In this document: one piece after another, positions 18,840 through 26,865 of the stretch
Position numbering within the stretch: position 1 is the stretch's first letter
Layout: every line of letters starts with the position of its first letter
NCBI RefSeq assembly: GCF_000826545.1
Contig: NZ_CDME01000011.1
Location: 398,001 to 462,000 of the forward strand
Direction of reading: 5' to 3'
DNA from: Kibdelosporangium sp. MJ126-NF4
GTDB taxonomy: Bacteria; Actinomycetota; Actinomycetes; Mycobacteriales; Pseudonocardiaceae
DNA: 64,000 bases
Translations under genes and position numbers: made by a program
The notes under the pieces: generated by a model
Seen by the model: only the letters and a program-made list of their open reading frames with translations
Database searches by the model: none
Told to the model about the DNA's origin: nothing

Positions 18840-19392
18840 GGCAACTCCCTGACGAACGCGGCACGGCGTCCGCTTTCCTCGTTGGGCCGGTCCTGGCCCC
18901 TGGTTGGACGACCTACGCCTGGTGGATCAGGCGGATCGCCCATAGGGGCCCGGTGCCGGCCCCTTCGTGCTCGTCACTGCCACGACCAGGGCCTCCCGGG
19001 ACGGATCGCATGCGCACGACCCATCACTTCCGAAAGTTACCTGCGTTTCGGTGGGTGGCGCAGGCTGCCACACAGGTGATTCGCCAATTCGTCATCCGCC
19101 CGACACATGATCAGCATCGGCTCCTGGCCATGTCAGAGGGTTATCTGCGCAGTTCAGACGGGGTTTCAGGGCGGACAGGACGGCCCGGCACCACACTTCG
19201 AACGTCCCCCGCGCGGGCGATGGTGATCACATACAGTAGTTGATCTCGTCGGCCCGCCCCGGCCATCCGAGCCGCCGCGCCTCACCCCGACTTCGTTCGG
19301 TAGCAGGGCAAACACCGTCCGATGTCACGAAACGGTATCCGATTTCCGGAAAACCACGGACACCGGATCGGGGGACATCCGGAAAAACTGGG
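18840..19392. other. Intergenic region without a recognisable gene
   Basis: About 550 bp lie between the phoH2 start (-) and the promoter of the first small secreted protein (+). Frames here are short and lack ribosome-binding sites. The only structure noted is a GC-rich inverted repeat around 18942-18962 (AGGGGCC with GGCCCCT). It must hold the phoH2 promoter; no tRNA or riboswitch fold is evident. Confidence 0.5.
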
Positions 19393-19442
19393 TCACACAA
19401 TAGTGGACTGGGCAGGCATTCGGTGATGATCACTAGTAGCTT
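19393..19442 (+). promoter_or_regulatory. Conserved promoter of small secreted protein 1
   Basis: Box TCACACAATAGTGG begins at 19393; 44 bases later TAGCTT (19437-19442) fits a -10 of the form TAnnnT. The same two elements at nearly the same spacing precede the other two paralogues. No good -35 lies 17 bp upstream of the -10, suggesting the box binds an activator. Confidence 0.55.
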
Positions 19443-19516
19443 CTTCCCAGAGAACGGAGGGGGTCAAGAACTCTCGGTTTGTTCTCGACAGATCCCCTAA
19501 CGAGGAGTGTGAAGTG

Positions 19517-19822
19517 GTGAAGAAGGCTGGATTGATCGTTGCCGCCGCCGCGGCAGGATTGCTGATGATCGGTGGCCCGGCATTCGCTGGCGAGCCCGGC
19601 AACGGTGGCCCCGGCCCCGGCGATGGCCACGGCGGCCCCGACGTCGTGAACTGGGCTGACAAGCAGGTCGGCCTGGTGAACATCCAGGGCGTCGGCATCG
19701 CCAACGACTGGAACATCAACGTGAACGCGGGCGTCTGCGGCATCCAGGGCCTGTCCGCCCCGGTCGCGTCGCCGATTCCGTTCCACGAGTGCGTCACCGA
19801 CAGCGGCATCTTCGATCACTGA
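19517..19822 (+). CDS. Small secreted two-cysteine protein, paralogue 1
   Basis: About 101 residues: signal peptide ending GGPAFA, an extra Gly/Pro-rich segment (GEPGNGGPGPGDGHGG) absent from the paralogues, then the conserved core NWADKQVGLVNIQGVG and IANDWNINVNAGVCG, and the tail SPIPFHECVTDSGIFDH. Two Cys in the mature part could form one disulfide. GTG 19517 aligns with the MKK start of the paralogues; GTG 19514 is an alternative, and GAGGAG at 19502-19507 serves either. The pattern of a short, Asn/Val-rich, two-Cys exported protein recalls chaplin or rodlin surface proteins, but I cannot establish homology. Confidence 0.82.
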   Translation: MKKAGLIVAAAAAGLLMIGGPAFAGEPGNGGPGPGDGHGGPDVVNWADKQVGLVNIQGVGIANDWNINVNAGVCGIQGLSAPVASPIPFHECVTDSGIFDH

Positions 19823-19856
19823 CGAAGAGGCGTGAGTCGCTAGACCCACAGGACCA

Positions 19857-19905
19857 GCGCGCGGGAGTACTGGAAACACGATTCCAGTACTCCCGCGCGC
19901 TTTTT
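19857..19905 (+). terminator. Terminator of paralogue 1
   Basis: A perfect 18-bp stem (19857-19874 with 19883-19900, arm starting GCGCGCGGGAGTACT) with an 8-base loop and five T's. The paralogue 2 terminator shares the arm core CGCGCGGGAGT and the loop end CACGATTCC, so the terminator was duplicated with the gene. Confidence 0.93.
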
Positions 19906-20088
19906 CGTGTGCACCGAGAACAGCGGTTGCACTATCGGGTAACCGACCAACCCAGCGTCATCGACCACAGCGTCCATCGCGACGCCCAGGGCTCAGTTTT
20001 TCCAGGTGAAGGTCAGGTCAAGCGAGAAACACCTTCTGGTCGGATAAATGAAAGATCACCGAACCGGGCGATTGTTCTCGAAACAGCA
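19906..20088. other. Spacer between paralogues 1 and 2
   Basis: About 180 bp with no gene or clear structure; lower GC than its surroundings in places. The next conserved promoter box begins at 20089. Confidence 0.4.
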
Positions 20089-20139
20089 TCACACGATAGT
20101 GGGACAGGTATCCCGAATCCGGGTCGCCAGCTGTAGGTT
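20089..20139 (+). promoter_or_regulatory. Conserved promoter of small secreted protein 2
   Basis: Box TCACACGATAGTGG starts at 20089; TAGGTT at 20134-20139 (offset 45) fits a -10 with an upstream TG. This matches the arrangement before paralogues 1 and 3. Confidence 0.6.
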
Positions 20140-20208
20140 CTTCGCGTGAGCAGTGAACTCATCCCCTGCTCGCATCGATATATAGCCCTGGACTTAGGAG
20201 TATTCAAG

Positions 20209-20466
20209 ATGAAGAAAGCTGGGTTTGTCGCCGCTGCGGCAGCCGGTCTGCTGATGCTGGGCGCGCCCGCGTTCGCCGACCCCGAGGTCATCAACTGGGC
20301 CGACAAGCAGGTCGGCCTGGTGAACATCCAGGGCGTTGGCATCGCCAACGACTGGAACATCAACGTGAACGCGGGCGTCTGTGGCGTCCAGGGCCTGTCC
20401 GCCCCGGTCATGTCCCCGATCCCGTTCGACGACTGCGTCGAGGAGAGCGGCATCTTCGACCACTGA
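20209..20466 (+). CDS. Small secreted two-cysteine protein, paralogue 2
   Basis: 85 residues: signal peptide ending APAFA, mature protein starting DPEVINWADKQVGLVN and continuing IQGVGIANDWNINVN, nearly identical to paralogue 1 in the core and ending SPIPFDDC...SGIFDH. TAGGAG at 20195-20200 supports ATG 20209; an in-frame upstream extension lacks a signal peptide start. Lacks the Gly/Pro insert of paralogue 1, so the mature protein is about 62 residues. Function unknown; probably extracellular or surface-associated. Confidence 0.85.
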   Translation: MKKAGFVAAAAAGLLMLGAPAFADPEVINWADKQVGLVNIQGVGIANDWNINVNAGVCGVQGLSAPVMSPIPFDDCVEESGIFDH

Positions 20467-20499
20467 TCGAAGGTGTGAGTCGCTAGACCAGAAAGACCG

Positions 20500-20546
20500 A
20501 CGCGCGGGAGTGGCGGAGCACGATTCCACCACTCCCGCGCGTTTTT
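20500..20546 (+). terminator. Terminator of paralogue 2
   Basis: ACGCGCGGGAGTGG (20500-20513) pairs with CCACTCCCGCGCGT (20529-20542), extended by three more pairs after one mismatch, and ends in a run of T's. The short sequence GTGAGTCGCTAGACC before it also recurs after paralogue 1. Confidence 0.92.
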
Positions 20547-20574
20547 GTGTCCACGAAAAATACAGGCGATGCAT

Positions 20575-20625
20575 TCACACGATAGGGGAACGGGCGCATC
20601 GAACCCACGATCCCAGTTGTAAGTT
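20575..20625 (+). promoter_or_regulatory. Conserved promoter of small secreted protein 3
   Basis: Box TCACACGATAGGGG starts at 20575; TAAGTT at 20620-20625 (offset 45) fits the -10 position and also has an upstream TG. The leader is about 33 bp shorter than that of paralogue 2. Confidence 0.6.
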
Positions 20626-20661
20626 CATTGCAGTACCCGCCCTGGACAAGGAGAGTGCGAA

Positions 20662-20916
20662 ATGAAGAAACTGGGTATCGTCACCGCTGCGGCAGCCGGA
20701 TTGCTGATGCTCGGCGGGCCCGCGTTCGCCGACCCCGACGTCGTGAACGGGGCCGCCCCCCAGATCGGCCTGGTCAACATCCAGGGCGTCGGCATCGCCA
20801 ACGACTGGAACATCAACGTGGGTGCGTTCGTCTGCGGCATCAGCGCGGGCGTGCCGGTGTTGTCCCCTGTCCCGTTCGACGACTGCGGCGACACAGCAGG
20901 CATCTTCGACGACTGA
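20662..20916 (+). CDS. Small secreted two-cysteine protein, paralogue 3
   Basis: 84 residues: signal peptide ending GGPAFA, mature start DPDVVNGAAPQIGLVN, then IQGVGIANDWNINVG identical to the other copies. After that it diverges (AFVCGISAGVPVLSPVPFDDC) and ends GIFDD. The VPVLSP stretch is reminiscent of rodlin C-termini, a weak similarity only. AGGAGAG precedes ATG 20662. The most diverged copy; retention of the central 20 residues indicates selection on that segment. Confidence 0.85.
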   Translation: MKKLGIVTAAAAGLLMLGGPAFADPDVVNGAAPQIGLVNIQGVGIANDWNINVGAFVCGISAGVPVLSPVPFDDCGDTAGIFDD

Positions 20917-20935
20917 TCCGCAGTCGGTATGCGTG

Positions 20936-20966
20936 AGCGCCGGGAGAAGGGCATGCTCCCGGCGCT
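20936..20966 (+). terminator. Terminator of paralogue 3
   Basis: An 11-bp stem, AGCGCCGGGAG with CTCCCGGCGCT (20936-20946/20956-20966), with a 9-base loop and followed by TCGCC. Sequence unrelated to the terminators of copies 1 and 2. It also lies at the 3' end of the convergent synthase gene. Confidence 0.8.
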
Positions 20967-20999
20967 TCGCCATGTTCGCCGGGTCACCCCCGGTCGGAG

Positions 21000-21794
21000 T
21001 CAGGAGCCGAAGCGGCGGTGCCGGACGGCGTAGTCGCGCAGCGCGCGCAGGAAGTCCGTGCGCCGGAAGTCGGGCCAGTAGGCCTCGCAGAACCACATCT
21101 CCGACTGCGCGGACTGCCAGAGCAGGAAACCGGACATCCGCTGCTCGCCCGAGGTGCGGATGACCAGGTCGGGGTCGGGTTGACCGGACGTGTAGAGGTG
21201 CTCGGCGATGTGGTCGACATCGAGCACGTCGGCCAGTTCCTCGAAGGTGGTGCCCTGCTCCGCGTGCTTGAGCAGCAGCTTGCGGACGGCGTCGGCGATC
21301 TCCTGGCGGCCGCCGTAGCCGACGGCGGCGTTCACCTTCAGGCCGGTCTTGCCCTTCGTGCGGGCCGAGGCGTCGATCAGCCGGTGTGCGGTGTCCGGCG
21401 GCAGCTTGTCCAACGCGCCGAGAATGCTGACCTGCCACGGCATGTCCGGCTCGGCGAGCCCGTCGACGACGTCACCGATGATCTCCAGCAGGGGGACGAC
21501 CTCGGAGTCGGGGCGGTTGAGGTTGTCGGTGGACAGCAGCCACAGCGTGACAACTTCGATGCCCGCTTCCTGGCACCACTCGAGCAGCTTCGCGATCTTG
21601 GCGCCGCCCTCGCGGTGGCCGTCGGCGACGTCCGTGAACCCGGCGGCACGTGCCCACCGGCGGTTGCCGTCCAGCACCAGACCAATGTGTTTCGGTCGCC
21701 TTTGGGCGCCGTTCACCTGAGACGTCAGTCGTGCCTCGTACAGGCGGTACACGACATCCGCGGCACGCCTTCTGATCCAACTCCGTCGACCCAC
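21000..21794 (-). CDS. Short-chain Z-isoprenyl diphosphate synthase (UppS family, Rv1086-like)
   Basis: A cis-prenyltransferase of about 264 residues. Catalytic motif LVLDGNRRWARAAG (Asp about 42), then WLLSTDNLNRP, VNAAVGYGGRQEI and RTSGEQRMSGFLLWQ with SEMWFCEAYWP. The close resemblance to M. tuberculosis Rv1086, which makes Z,E-farnesyl diphosphate, suggests the same product, a precursor of decaprenyl phosphate for cell-wall synthesis. GTG 21794 gives the family length; TTG 21851 and GTG 21752 are alternatives. It is divergent from a hemolysin III gene, exactly as in mycobacteria. Confidence 0.92.
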   Translation of the reverse strand: MGRRSWIRRRAADVVYRLYEARLTSQVNGAQRRPKHIGLVLDGNRRWARAAGFTDVADGHREGGAKIAKLLEWCQEAGIEVVTLWLLSTDNLNRPDSEVVPLLEIIGDVVDGLAEPDMPWQVSILGALDKLPPDTAHRLIDASARTKGKTGLKVNAAVGYGGRQEIADAVRKLLLKHAEQGTTFEELADVLDVDHIAEHLYTSGQPDPDLVIRTSGEQRMSGFLLWQSAQSEMWFCEAYWPDFRRTDFLRALRDYAVRHRRFGS

Positions 21795-21970
21795 GACGAA
21801 CCAGGGTAACGGGATCAACCTGAGAGACGGCGGCTGGGCCGACCGGACCAAGATGGACAGCGGCTATGCCGCACGTGCATTCGTTGTCGCGCAGAGTAAA
21901 CCTGTGAAGTCGCTGTGGAACCAGGACTGGGCCTTTGGCGCACCGTTACGGTCCCGTAGCCTTGAGTCTC

Positions 21971-22645
21971 GTGACCGCAGCGACACTCGAACGGCCCACA
22001 CCGGCCGACAAGCCGAGCATGCGGGGGAAGCTCCACTTCTGGTCGTTCTTCGTCTCGATCGCCACCGGGGCCGTACTCATCTCGCTCGCAGCGTCGACGG
22101 TATCGGCCACAGCCGCCCTCGCGACATCGATTTACGGCGCCACGGTGCTCGGCCTGTTCGGCGTGAGCGCCCTGTACCACCGGACATGGTGGGAGACCGA
22201 GCGGGCGCGGGTGTGGATGAAGCGCCTGGACCACTCGATGATCTTCCTCTTCATCGCGGGCACCTACACGCCGTTCTCCCTGCTGGCGATGCCTCGCGAC
22301 ACCGGACTGATCGTGCTCGCGGTGGTCTGGGGCGGCGCGTTCGGCGGCGTGGCGCTGAAGCTGATCTGGCCGCACGCCCCCCGCTGGCTGGGCACCCCGA
22401 TCTACATCGCACTCGGCTGGGTGGCGGTGTTCGTCCTGCCGGACCTGCTCGAGAACGCGGGCCTGGCGGCGCTGGTGCTGATCCTGGCCGGTGGCCTGCT
22501 GTACACAGTCGGCGCGGTCTTCTACGCCACGAAGTGGCCCAACCCGTGGCCCGGCCACTTCGGCCACCACGAGTTCTTCCACGCCGCCACGATCCTCGCC
22601 GCGATCTGCCACTACATCGCGATCTGGCTGGCCATGTACCCCTAG
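21971..22645 (+). CDS. Hemolysin III family membrane protein (Rv1085c-like)
   Basis: A 224-residue PAQR/hemolysin III protein with seven hydrophobic segments. Signatures: SALYHRTWW, KRLDHSMIFLFIAGTYTPF and, near the end, HFGHHEFFHAATILAAICH; these His and Asp residues form the metal-site pattern of the family. Biochemical role in bacteria is unclear. The GTG 21971 start gives TAATLERPTPADKPS before the first helix; an upstream ATG at 21935 is also in frame. Confidence 0.88.
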   Translation: MTAATLERPTPADKPSMRGKLHFWSFFVSIATGAVLISLAASTVSATAALATSIYGATVLGLFGVSALYHRTWWETERARVWMKRLDHSMIFLFIAGTYTPFSLLAMPRDTGLIVLAVVWGGAFGGVALKLIWPHAPRWLGTPIYIALGWVAVFVLPDLLENAGLAALVLILAGGLLYTVGAVFYATKWPNPWPGHFGHHEFFHAATILAAICHYIAIWLAMYP

Positions 22646-22673
22646 CTGCGGCTTTACCCTCTTCGATCTTGCC

Positions 22674-22711
22674 AAGGCCGTCACCAGGCCATGTTCCTGG
22701 TGACGGCCTTT
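22674..22711. terminator. Hairpin terminator after hemolysin III gene
   Basis: AAGGCCGTCACCAGG (22674-22688) pairs perfectly with CCTGGTGACGGCCTT (22696-22710), 7-base loop, followed by T. It lies between convergent genes. Confidence 0.85.
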
Positions 22712-22751
22712 CGTCGTTCACGCTACGGGCGGGCGTCGTGTGCGGAGTGGA

Positions 22752-23351
22752 TCAGGAATCGAATTCGGGGCCTTTGGCCCGCAGGTCGTCCACCTTGGAC
22801 ATGGCCGACCGCAGCTCCGCCAGCCACGTGTCGGCGTGCTCGCCGACCAGGCGCACCGCCCACGCCAGCGCTTCCGAGCGGGACCGCGCCACGCCCGCGT
22901 CGACCAGGGTGTCCAGGATCAGCCGTTCCGGCTGGCGCAGCCTGGTCATCACCGGCGCGGACAGCGTGGTGAACAGTTCCTCGGTCGATCCGACCTTCGC
23001 GCCCCAGGCGACCTTGCGACCGTAACGGTGCTCGGCCTGGCGGGCGATGTCGATCCGCTCGTCTCTCGTCTCCTCGCGGAACCGGCTGATCCGGCCGGAC
23101 TCCGCCGCCGCTCGGGCCGCGTCGTCCTCGAAGTCGCCCTCCACCGGCGGCAGGGTACCGACGAGGATGATCTCCTCGCGGTCCGTCGTCACCGTGGGCG
23201 GTTCGGTGAACCATCCGTCGGGCAGTCGCCCTGCGAACCAGGCAGCCGCGTCGTCGGCCGACGGCAGGTCCGACTGTTGCCACCCGCCACGGCCCTTGTA
23301 CCCGCCGCGTCCCTGCCAGCCACCACGTCCCATGTGTCGTACTCCAAACAT
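22752..23351 (-). CDS. Conserved actinobacterial protein of unknown function
   Basis: A 199-residue protein. The N-terminus is Gly/Arg/Trp-rich (GRGGWQGRGGYKGRGGW, an RGG-like tract); the middle has FREETRDERIDIARQAEHRYGRKVAWGA; the C-terminus LILDTLVDAGVARSRSEALAWAVRLVGEH looks like a ribbon-helix-helix style helical pair that could bind DNA or mediate dimers. I recognise it as widespread in actinomycetes but without a known role. AGGAG six bases before ATG 23351 fixes the start. A tandem octamer repeat precedes the gene. Confidence 0.82.
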   Translation of the reverse strand: MFGVRHMGRGGWQGRGGYKGRGGWQQSDLPSADDAAAWFAGRLPDGWFTEPPTVTTDREEIILVGTLPPVEGDFEDDAARAAAESGRISRFREETRDERIDIARQAEHRYGRKVAWGAKVGSTEELFTTLSAPVMTRLRQPERLILDTLVDAGVARSRSEALAWAVRLVGEHADTWLAELRSAMSKVDDLRAKGPEFDS

Positions 23352-23364
23352 GCGCAGCTCCTTG

Positions 23365-23380
23365 ATTACATCATTACATC
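23365..23380 (-). promoter_or_regulatory. Tandem octamer repeat upstream of the 199-residue protein
   Basis: ATTACATC occurs twice in direct succession (23365-23372 and 23373-23380), 14 bp from the start codon in an AT-rich stretch. Ribbon-helix-helix regulators bind such tandem repeats, so autoregulation is possible but unproven. Confidence 0.4.
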
Positions 23381-23509
23381 ACTACTCAAGCTACGCGTGT
23401 AGAGCGGTACTGGACAGGGCGTTCTCTCTCAGCGGAGCTGGCCCGATTTTCACGCATGTTGTCTTCGAGCCAATGGTCTGCGACGCCGTGGCTGGGCAGG
23501 GTGGGCACC

Positions 23510-24280
23510 ATGAACGTCTTGTGGGTACTGGCTCATCCGGAGGCGCGGTCGCTGAACGGCTCGCTGCACCGGGAGGGCGTCGCCGCGCTGACCGAGGCCG
23601 GTCACGCCGTCGAGGTCTCCGACCTGTACGCGATGAAGTGGAACCCGGTTGTCGACCGGGACGACTACGGGATCGACGACGAGCGCCTGCGCGTCCCGCA
23701 CGCCTCGAAGCAGGCGTACGACTCACGGACGCTGAGCCAGGACGTCCGCGCCGAGCAGGCGAAGCTCGACCGGGCGGACCTGCTGGTGATGCAGTTCCCG
23801 CTGTGGTGGTTCGGAGTGCCCGCGATCCTCAAGGGATGGATCGACCGGGTCTTCGTCCGCGGCTACGCCTACGGCATCCCCGATCCGGACCGGCCGGGTG
23901 GCAGTCTGCGCTACGGCACAGGTGGGCTGGCAGGCAAGCGCGCGTTGGCTGTGGTGACCTTGGGGACCAGGCCGGAGGGCCACCAGCCACGCGGCCTGGA
24001 AGGCGAACTGAACGACGTGCTGTTCCCGCTGCTGCACGGCACGTTCTTCTACACAGGCATGCAACCCCTGCCGCCGGTGACGATCTACAGCGCCGACCGT
24101 CTGTCCGAGCAGGGATATGCGGAGGTGGCGGCCGAGCTACGCACCCGACTGGCGGACGCGGAGACCGCGGCCCCCATCCCGTACCGCACACAGCATGGTG
24201 GCGACTACGACGAGAACTTCGTGCTGCTGCCGCACATCGCCCCGACGCGAACCGGACTGGACGCCCACCTCACCTCGTGA
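23510..24280 (+). CDS. NAD(P)H:quinone oxidoreductase-like flavoprotein (flavodoxin fold)
   Basis: A 256-residue protein of the NQO1/MdaB-type family. The FMN/FAD site is LAHPEARSLNGSLHREG near the N-terminus; QFPLWWFGVPAILKGWIDRVF is the hallmark central segment; further GGLAGKRALAVVTLGT. It probably reduces quinones or nitro compounds by two electrons in the cytoplasm. ATG 23510 gives MNVLWVLAHPE, the standard start. The stop TGA lies inside the palindromic repeat at 24273-24320 and the last residues are Thr-Ser. Confidence 0.9.
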   Translation: MNVLWVLAHPEARSLNGSLHREGVAALTEAGHAVEVSDLYAMKWNPVVDRDDYGIDDERLRVPHASKQAYDSRTLSQDVRAEQAKLDRADLLVMQFPLWWFGVPAILKGWIDRVFVRGYAYGIPDPDRPGGSLRYGTGGLAGKRALAVVTLGTRPEGHQPRGLEGELNDVLFPLLHGTFFYTGMQPLPPVTIYSADRLSEQGYAEVAAELRTRLADAETAAPIPYRTQHGGDYDENFVLLPHIAPTRTGLDAHLTS

Positions 24281-24320
24281 GTGTTTAAACCAGTTAGAAC
24301 CGGCCTAAACACTCACGAGG
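24273..24320. repeat. Stop-codon-embedded palindromic repeat, copy B (terminator)
   Basis: CCTCGTGAGTGTTTA (24273-24287) pairs perfectly with TAAACACTCACGAGG (24306-24320) around an 18-base loop containing AACCAGTT and AACCGG. The TGA at 24278-24280 ends the quinone reductase gene. Same outer arm as copy A (6098) and copy C (41841). Confidence 0.85.
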
Positions 24321-24324
24321 TCTT

Positions 24325-26865
24325 TCACAGGCGTGGGTCGACTGGCTCGGATTCCAGTGCCAGCACGGCGAACACGCATTCGTGTACGCGCCACAGCGGC
24401 TCGCCTCGGGCGACGCAGTCGAGCGCTTCCATGCCCAGTGCGTACTCACGAGCGGCCAAGGAGCGTTTGCGGCCGAGGTTGCGTTGCTTGAGGCGCTTGA
24501 GGTGGCGTGGTTCGGTGTAGTCCGGGCCGTAGATGATCCGGAGGTACTCCCTTCCGCGCACCTTCATCCCCGGCTGGACCAGCCCTCGTTGGCCTCGGAC
24601 GAGGTTCGCGGCCGGTTTGACCACCATGCCCTCGCCGCCCGCCCCGGTCATCTCCTGCCACCAGTCGGTCGCGGCCGCGACCGCGTCGTCGTCGGTCGTG
24701 TCCACGAACAACCGCTTGGTGGTGGTGAACAGCGAGGGATCCGCCGCCACCAGCCGGTCGGCAAAGTCGAGGTGCCACGAGTGCGGCTCGTAGGCGTACG
24801 AGCGGCCTTCGGTCGCCAGCAGCTGGAACGGCGCGATCGTGACGCCGTCCAGCCCCGAGGTCGGCCAGCAGTACCGCTGGTACGCGGCACGGTAACCGGA
24901 CGCGTTCTCGGCACGGGACCGCGTTGTCGCCAACAGTTCGCCGACGTCGACACCACGACTGTCCGCTGTGGACAGTTCGGTCAGTGCCGCGGCGAGCGCC
25001 GCCGACGACGCCGCGCCGACGGGGGCGTACTGCTGCGTGATCAGGCCGCCTGCCTTGGCGCTCCACGGCATCAGTTCCGCGTCCAGCAACAGCCAGTCGG
25101 TGCCCAGCTCGTCCCAGAGGCCCGCGCAGGCCGCCCGGACTCGCCCGAGCAACTGTTCGGTCAGGTCCGGCTCGAAGAACGACCGGCCGGTCCGCGTGTA
25201 CACCGCGCCCGGTCCGTCGATCCCGAACCGGGCCGCACCGGAATCCCGGCACACCAACACAACCGCGCGCGAGCCCATGTGCTTCTCCTCGCACACCACG
25301 CTCTGCACTCCGTCGGTACGGTAGGCGTCGAAGGCTTCGCGCGGGTGTTCGAGCATGTCCTCCAGCGCTGACGTGGCAACCGGGCTCATCGTCGGCGGGA
25401 GGTACATCAGCCAGCGCGGGTCCACCGCGAACCGGCTCATCACCTCCAGTGCCGCCGCGGCCTGCTCCGGGCGCACCGAGACGCGACCGTGGTGCTTCGT
25501 CTCGACGATGCGCTGTCCCGTGACGTCACCGAGGTCGAGCACGTCCGGGTCGCGGCGAGCCACCGCGGGCGGAGGCAGCTCCTCCGGCGGCAACAGCGGC
25601 CTGACCGGCTCGTACCAGACCTTGTGTGCCGCTACGGAGACGATGTCCTTCTCCGGGTAGCGCAGTGCTGTCAGGCGCCCACCGAACACGACACCCGTGT
25701 CCAGGCACATGGTTCCGTTGATCCACTCCGCGGTCGGCGTCGGCGTGTGCCCGTACAGGACCATCGCGCGGCCGCGGTAGTCGTTGGCCCACGGGTAGCG
25801 CACCGGCAGGCCGTACTCGTCGGTCTCGCCGGTCGAGTCGCCGTACAGCGCGAAACTCCGAACCGTGCCGGACGCGCGGCCGTGGTAGTGCTCCGGCAGA
25901 CCCGCGTGTGACACCACGAGGTTTCCGTTGTCCAGCACGTAGTGCGCGATCAAGCCGCCGCAGAAATCCTCGGCGCGCTTGCGGAAGTCCGCCGTCTCCG
26001 CGCCCAGTTGCTCCAGTGACTCAGCGAGCCCGTGCGACACGCGGACATTGCGCCCGCGCAACGCCCTGGTCAGTTTCTGCTCGTGGTTTCCGCAGACGCA
26101 GAAGGCGTTTCCCGCGTCGACCATGCCCATCACGAGCCGTAGCACGCCTGGCGTGTCCGGCCCACGGTCCACCAGGTCGCCGACGAACACCGCGCGACGG
26201 CCCTCCGGGTGCGCGGCACCGACCGGGCGGCCTTCGCCATCCCGGTCCAGCGCGTAGCCCAGCTTCTCGAGCAGTTCCTCCAGTTCCACGCGGCAGCCGT
26301 GCACGTCACCGATCACGTCGAACGGTCCGGTCTCCGAGCGCTTGTCGTTGAGCAGCGGCTCGATCTCGATCTCGGCCGCGTCGACGTCGTCGGGCGTGCG
26401 CAGCACGTACACCCGCTTGAAGCCTTCCTTCTCCAAGGAACGGATCGACTTGCGCAGTTCGGTGCGGTGCCTGCGGATCACGTGCGCGCCGAAATCCCGG
26501 TCCGCACGCGTGGCATTGCGCTCGACGCACAGCGCCTCGGGCATGTCGAGCACGATCGCGACCGGAAGGACGTTGTGCTTCCTGGCCAACGCGACGAGCT
26601 GGCCACGCGGCGCGCGCTGCACGTTGGTCGCGTCGATCACGGTCACCAGGCCCGCGGCCATCCGCTTCTCCGCGACGAAGTGCAACGCCTCGAAGGCCGG
26701 TCCGGACGCGGCCTGGCTGGTCTCGTCGTCGGACACCAGGCCTCGGAAGTAGTCGCTCGACAGCACCTGCGTCGGCTTGAAGTTCCTGCGGGCGAACGTG
26801 GACTTGCCCGAGCCGGACGCGCCGACGAGCGCGACGAGCGCCATGTCTGGAATGGACAGTTTCAT
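24325..26865 (-). CDS. pnkp: Polynucleotide kinase-phosphatase-ligase of the Hen1-Pnkp RNA repair system
   Basis: An 846-residue three-domain enzyme. The N-terminal kinase has P-loop GASGSGKST (15-23, Lys21). The metallophosphatase has GDVHGC (Asp187, His189), GDLVDRGPD and CGNHEQKL. The C-terminal adenylyltransferase/ligase has EEKHMGSR with Lys528 as nucleophile. Size and residue numbering closely match Clostridium thermocellum Pnkp. It heals and, with Hen1, seals RNAs cut by ribotoxins. Translationally coupled to hen1 (ATGA overlap at 26862-26865). The pair interrupts an otherwise mycobacteria-like gene order. Confidence 0.96.
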   Translation of the reverse strand: MKLSIPDMALVALVGASGSGKSTFARRNFKPTQVLSSDYFRGLVSDDETSQAASGPAFEALHFVAEKRMAAGLVTVIDATNVQRAPRGQLVALARKHNVLPVAIVLDMPEALCVERNATRADRDFGAHVIRRHRTELRKSIRSLEKEGFKRVYVLRTPDDVDAAEIEIEPLLNDKRSETGPFDVIGDVHGCRVELEELLEKLGYALDRDGEGRPVGAAHPEGRRAVFVGDLVDRGPDTPGVLRLVMGMVDAGNAFCVCGNHEQKLTRALRGRNVRVSHGLAESLEQLGAETADFRKRAEDFCGGLIAHYVLDNGNLVVSHAGLPEHYHGRASGTVRSFALYGDSTGETDEYGLPVRYPWANDYRGRAMVLYGHTPTPTAEWINGTMCLDTGVVFGGRLTALRYPEKDIVSVAAHKVWYEPVRPLLPPEELPPPAVARRDPDVLDLGDVTGQRIVETKHHGRVSVRPEQAAAALEVMSRFAVDPRWLMYLPPTMSPVATSALEDMLEHPREAFDAYRTDGVQSVVCEEKHMGSRAVVLVCRDSGAARFGIDGPGAVYTRTGRSFFEPDLTEQLLGRVRAACAGLWDELGTDWLLLDAELMPWSAKAGGLITQQYAPVGAASSAALAAALTELSTADSRGVDVGELLATTRSRAENASGYRAAYQRYCWPTSGLDGVTIAPFQLLATEGRSYAYEPHSWHLDFADRLVAADPSLFTTTKRLFVDTTDDDAVAAATDWWQEMTGAGGEGMVVKPAANLVRGQRGLVQPGMKVRGREYLRIIYGPDYTEPRHLKRLKQRNLGRKRSLAAREYALGMEALDCVARGEPLWRVHECVFAVLALESEPVDPRL

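Noticed and set aside
19206..19245. CRP/GlxR-type site around the TGATCA at about 19219
   Set aside because: The half-sites lack the required 6-base spacing (TGTGA-N6-TCACA), so it is not a convincing match.
18840..19392. A small antitoxin-like gene (phoAT) upstream of phoH2, as in mycobacteria
   Set aside because: No frame on the minus strand just upstream has a start, ribosome-binding site and plausible protein.
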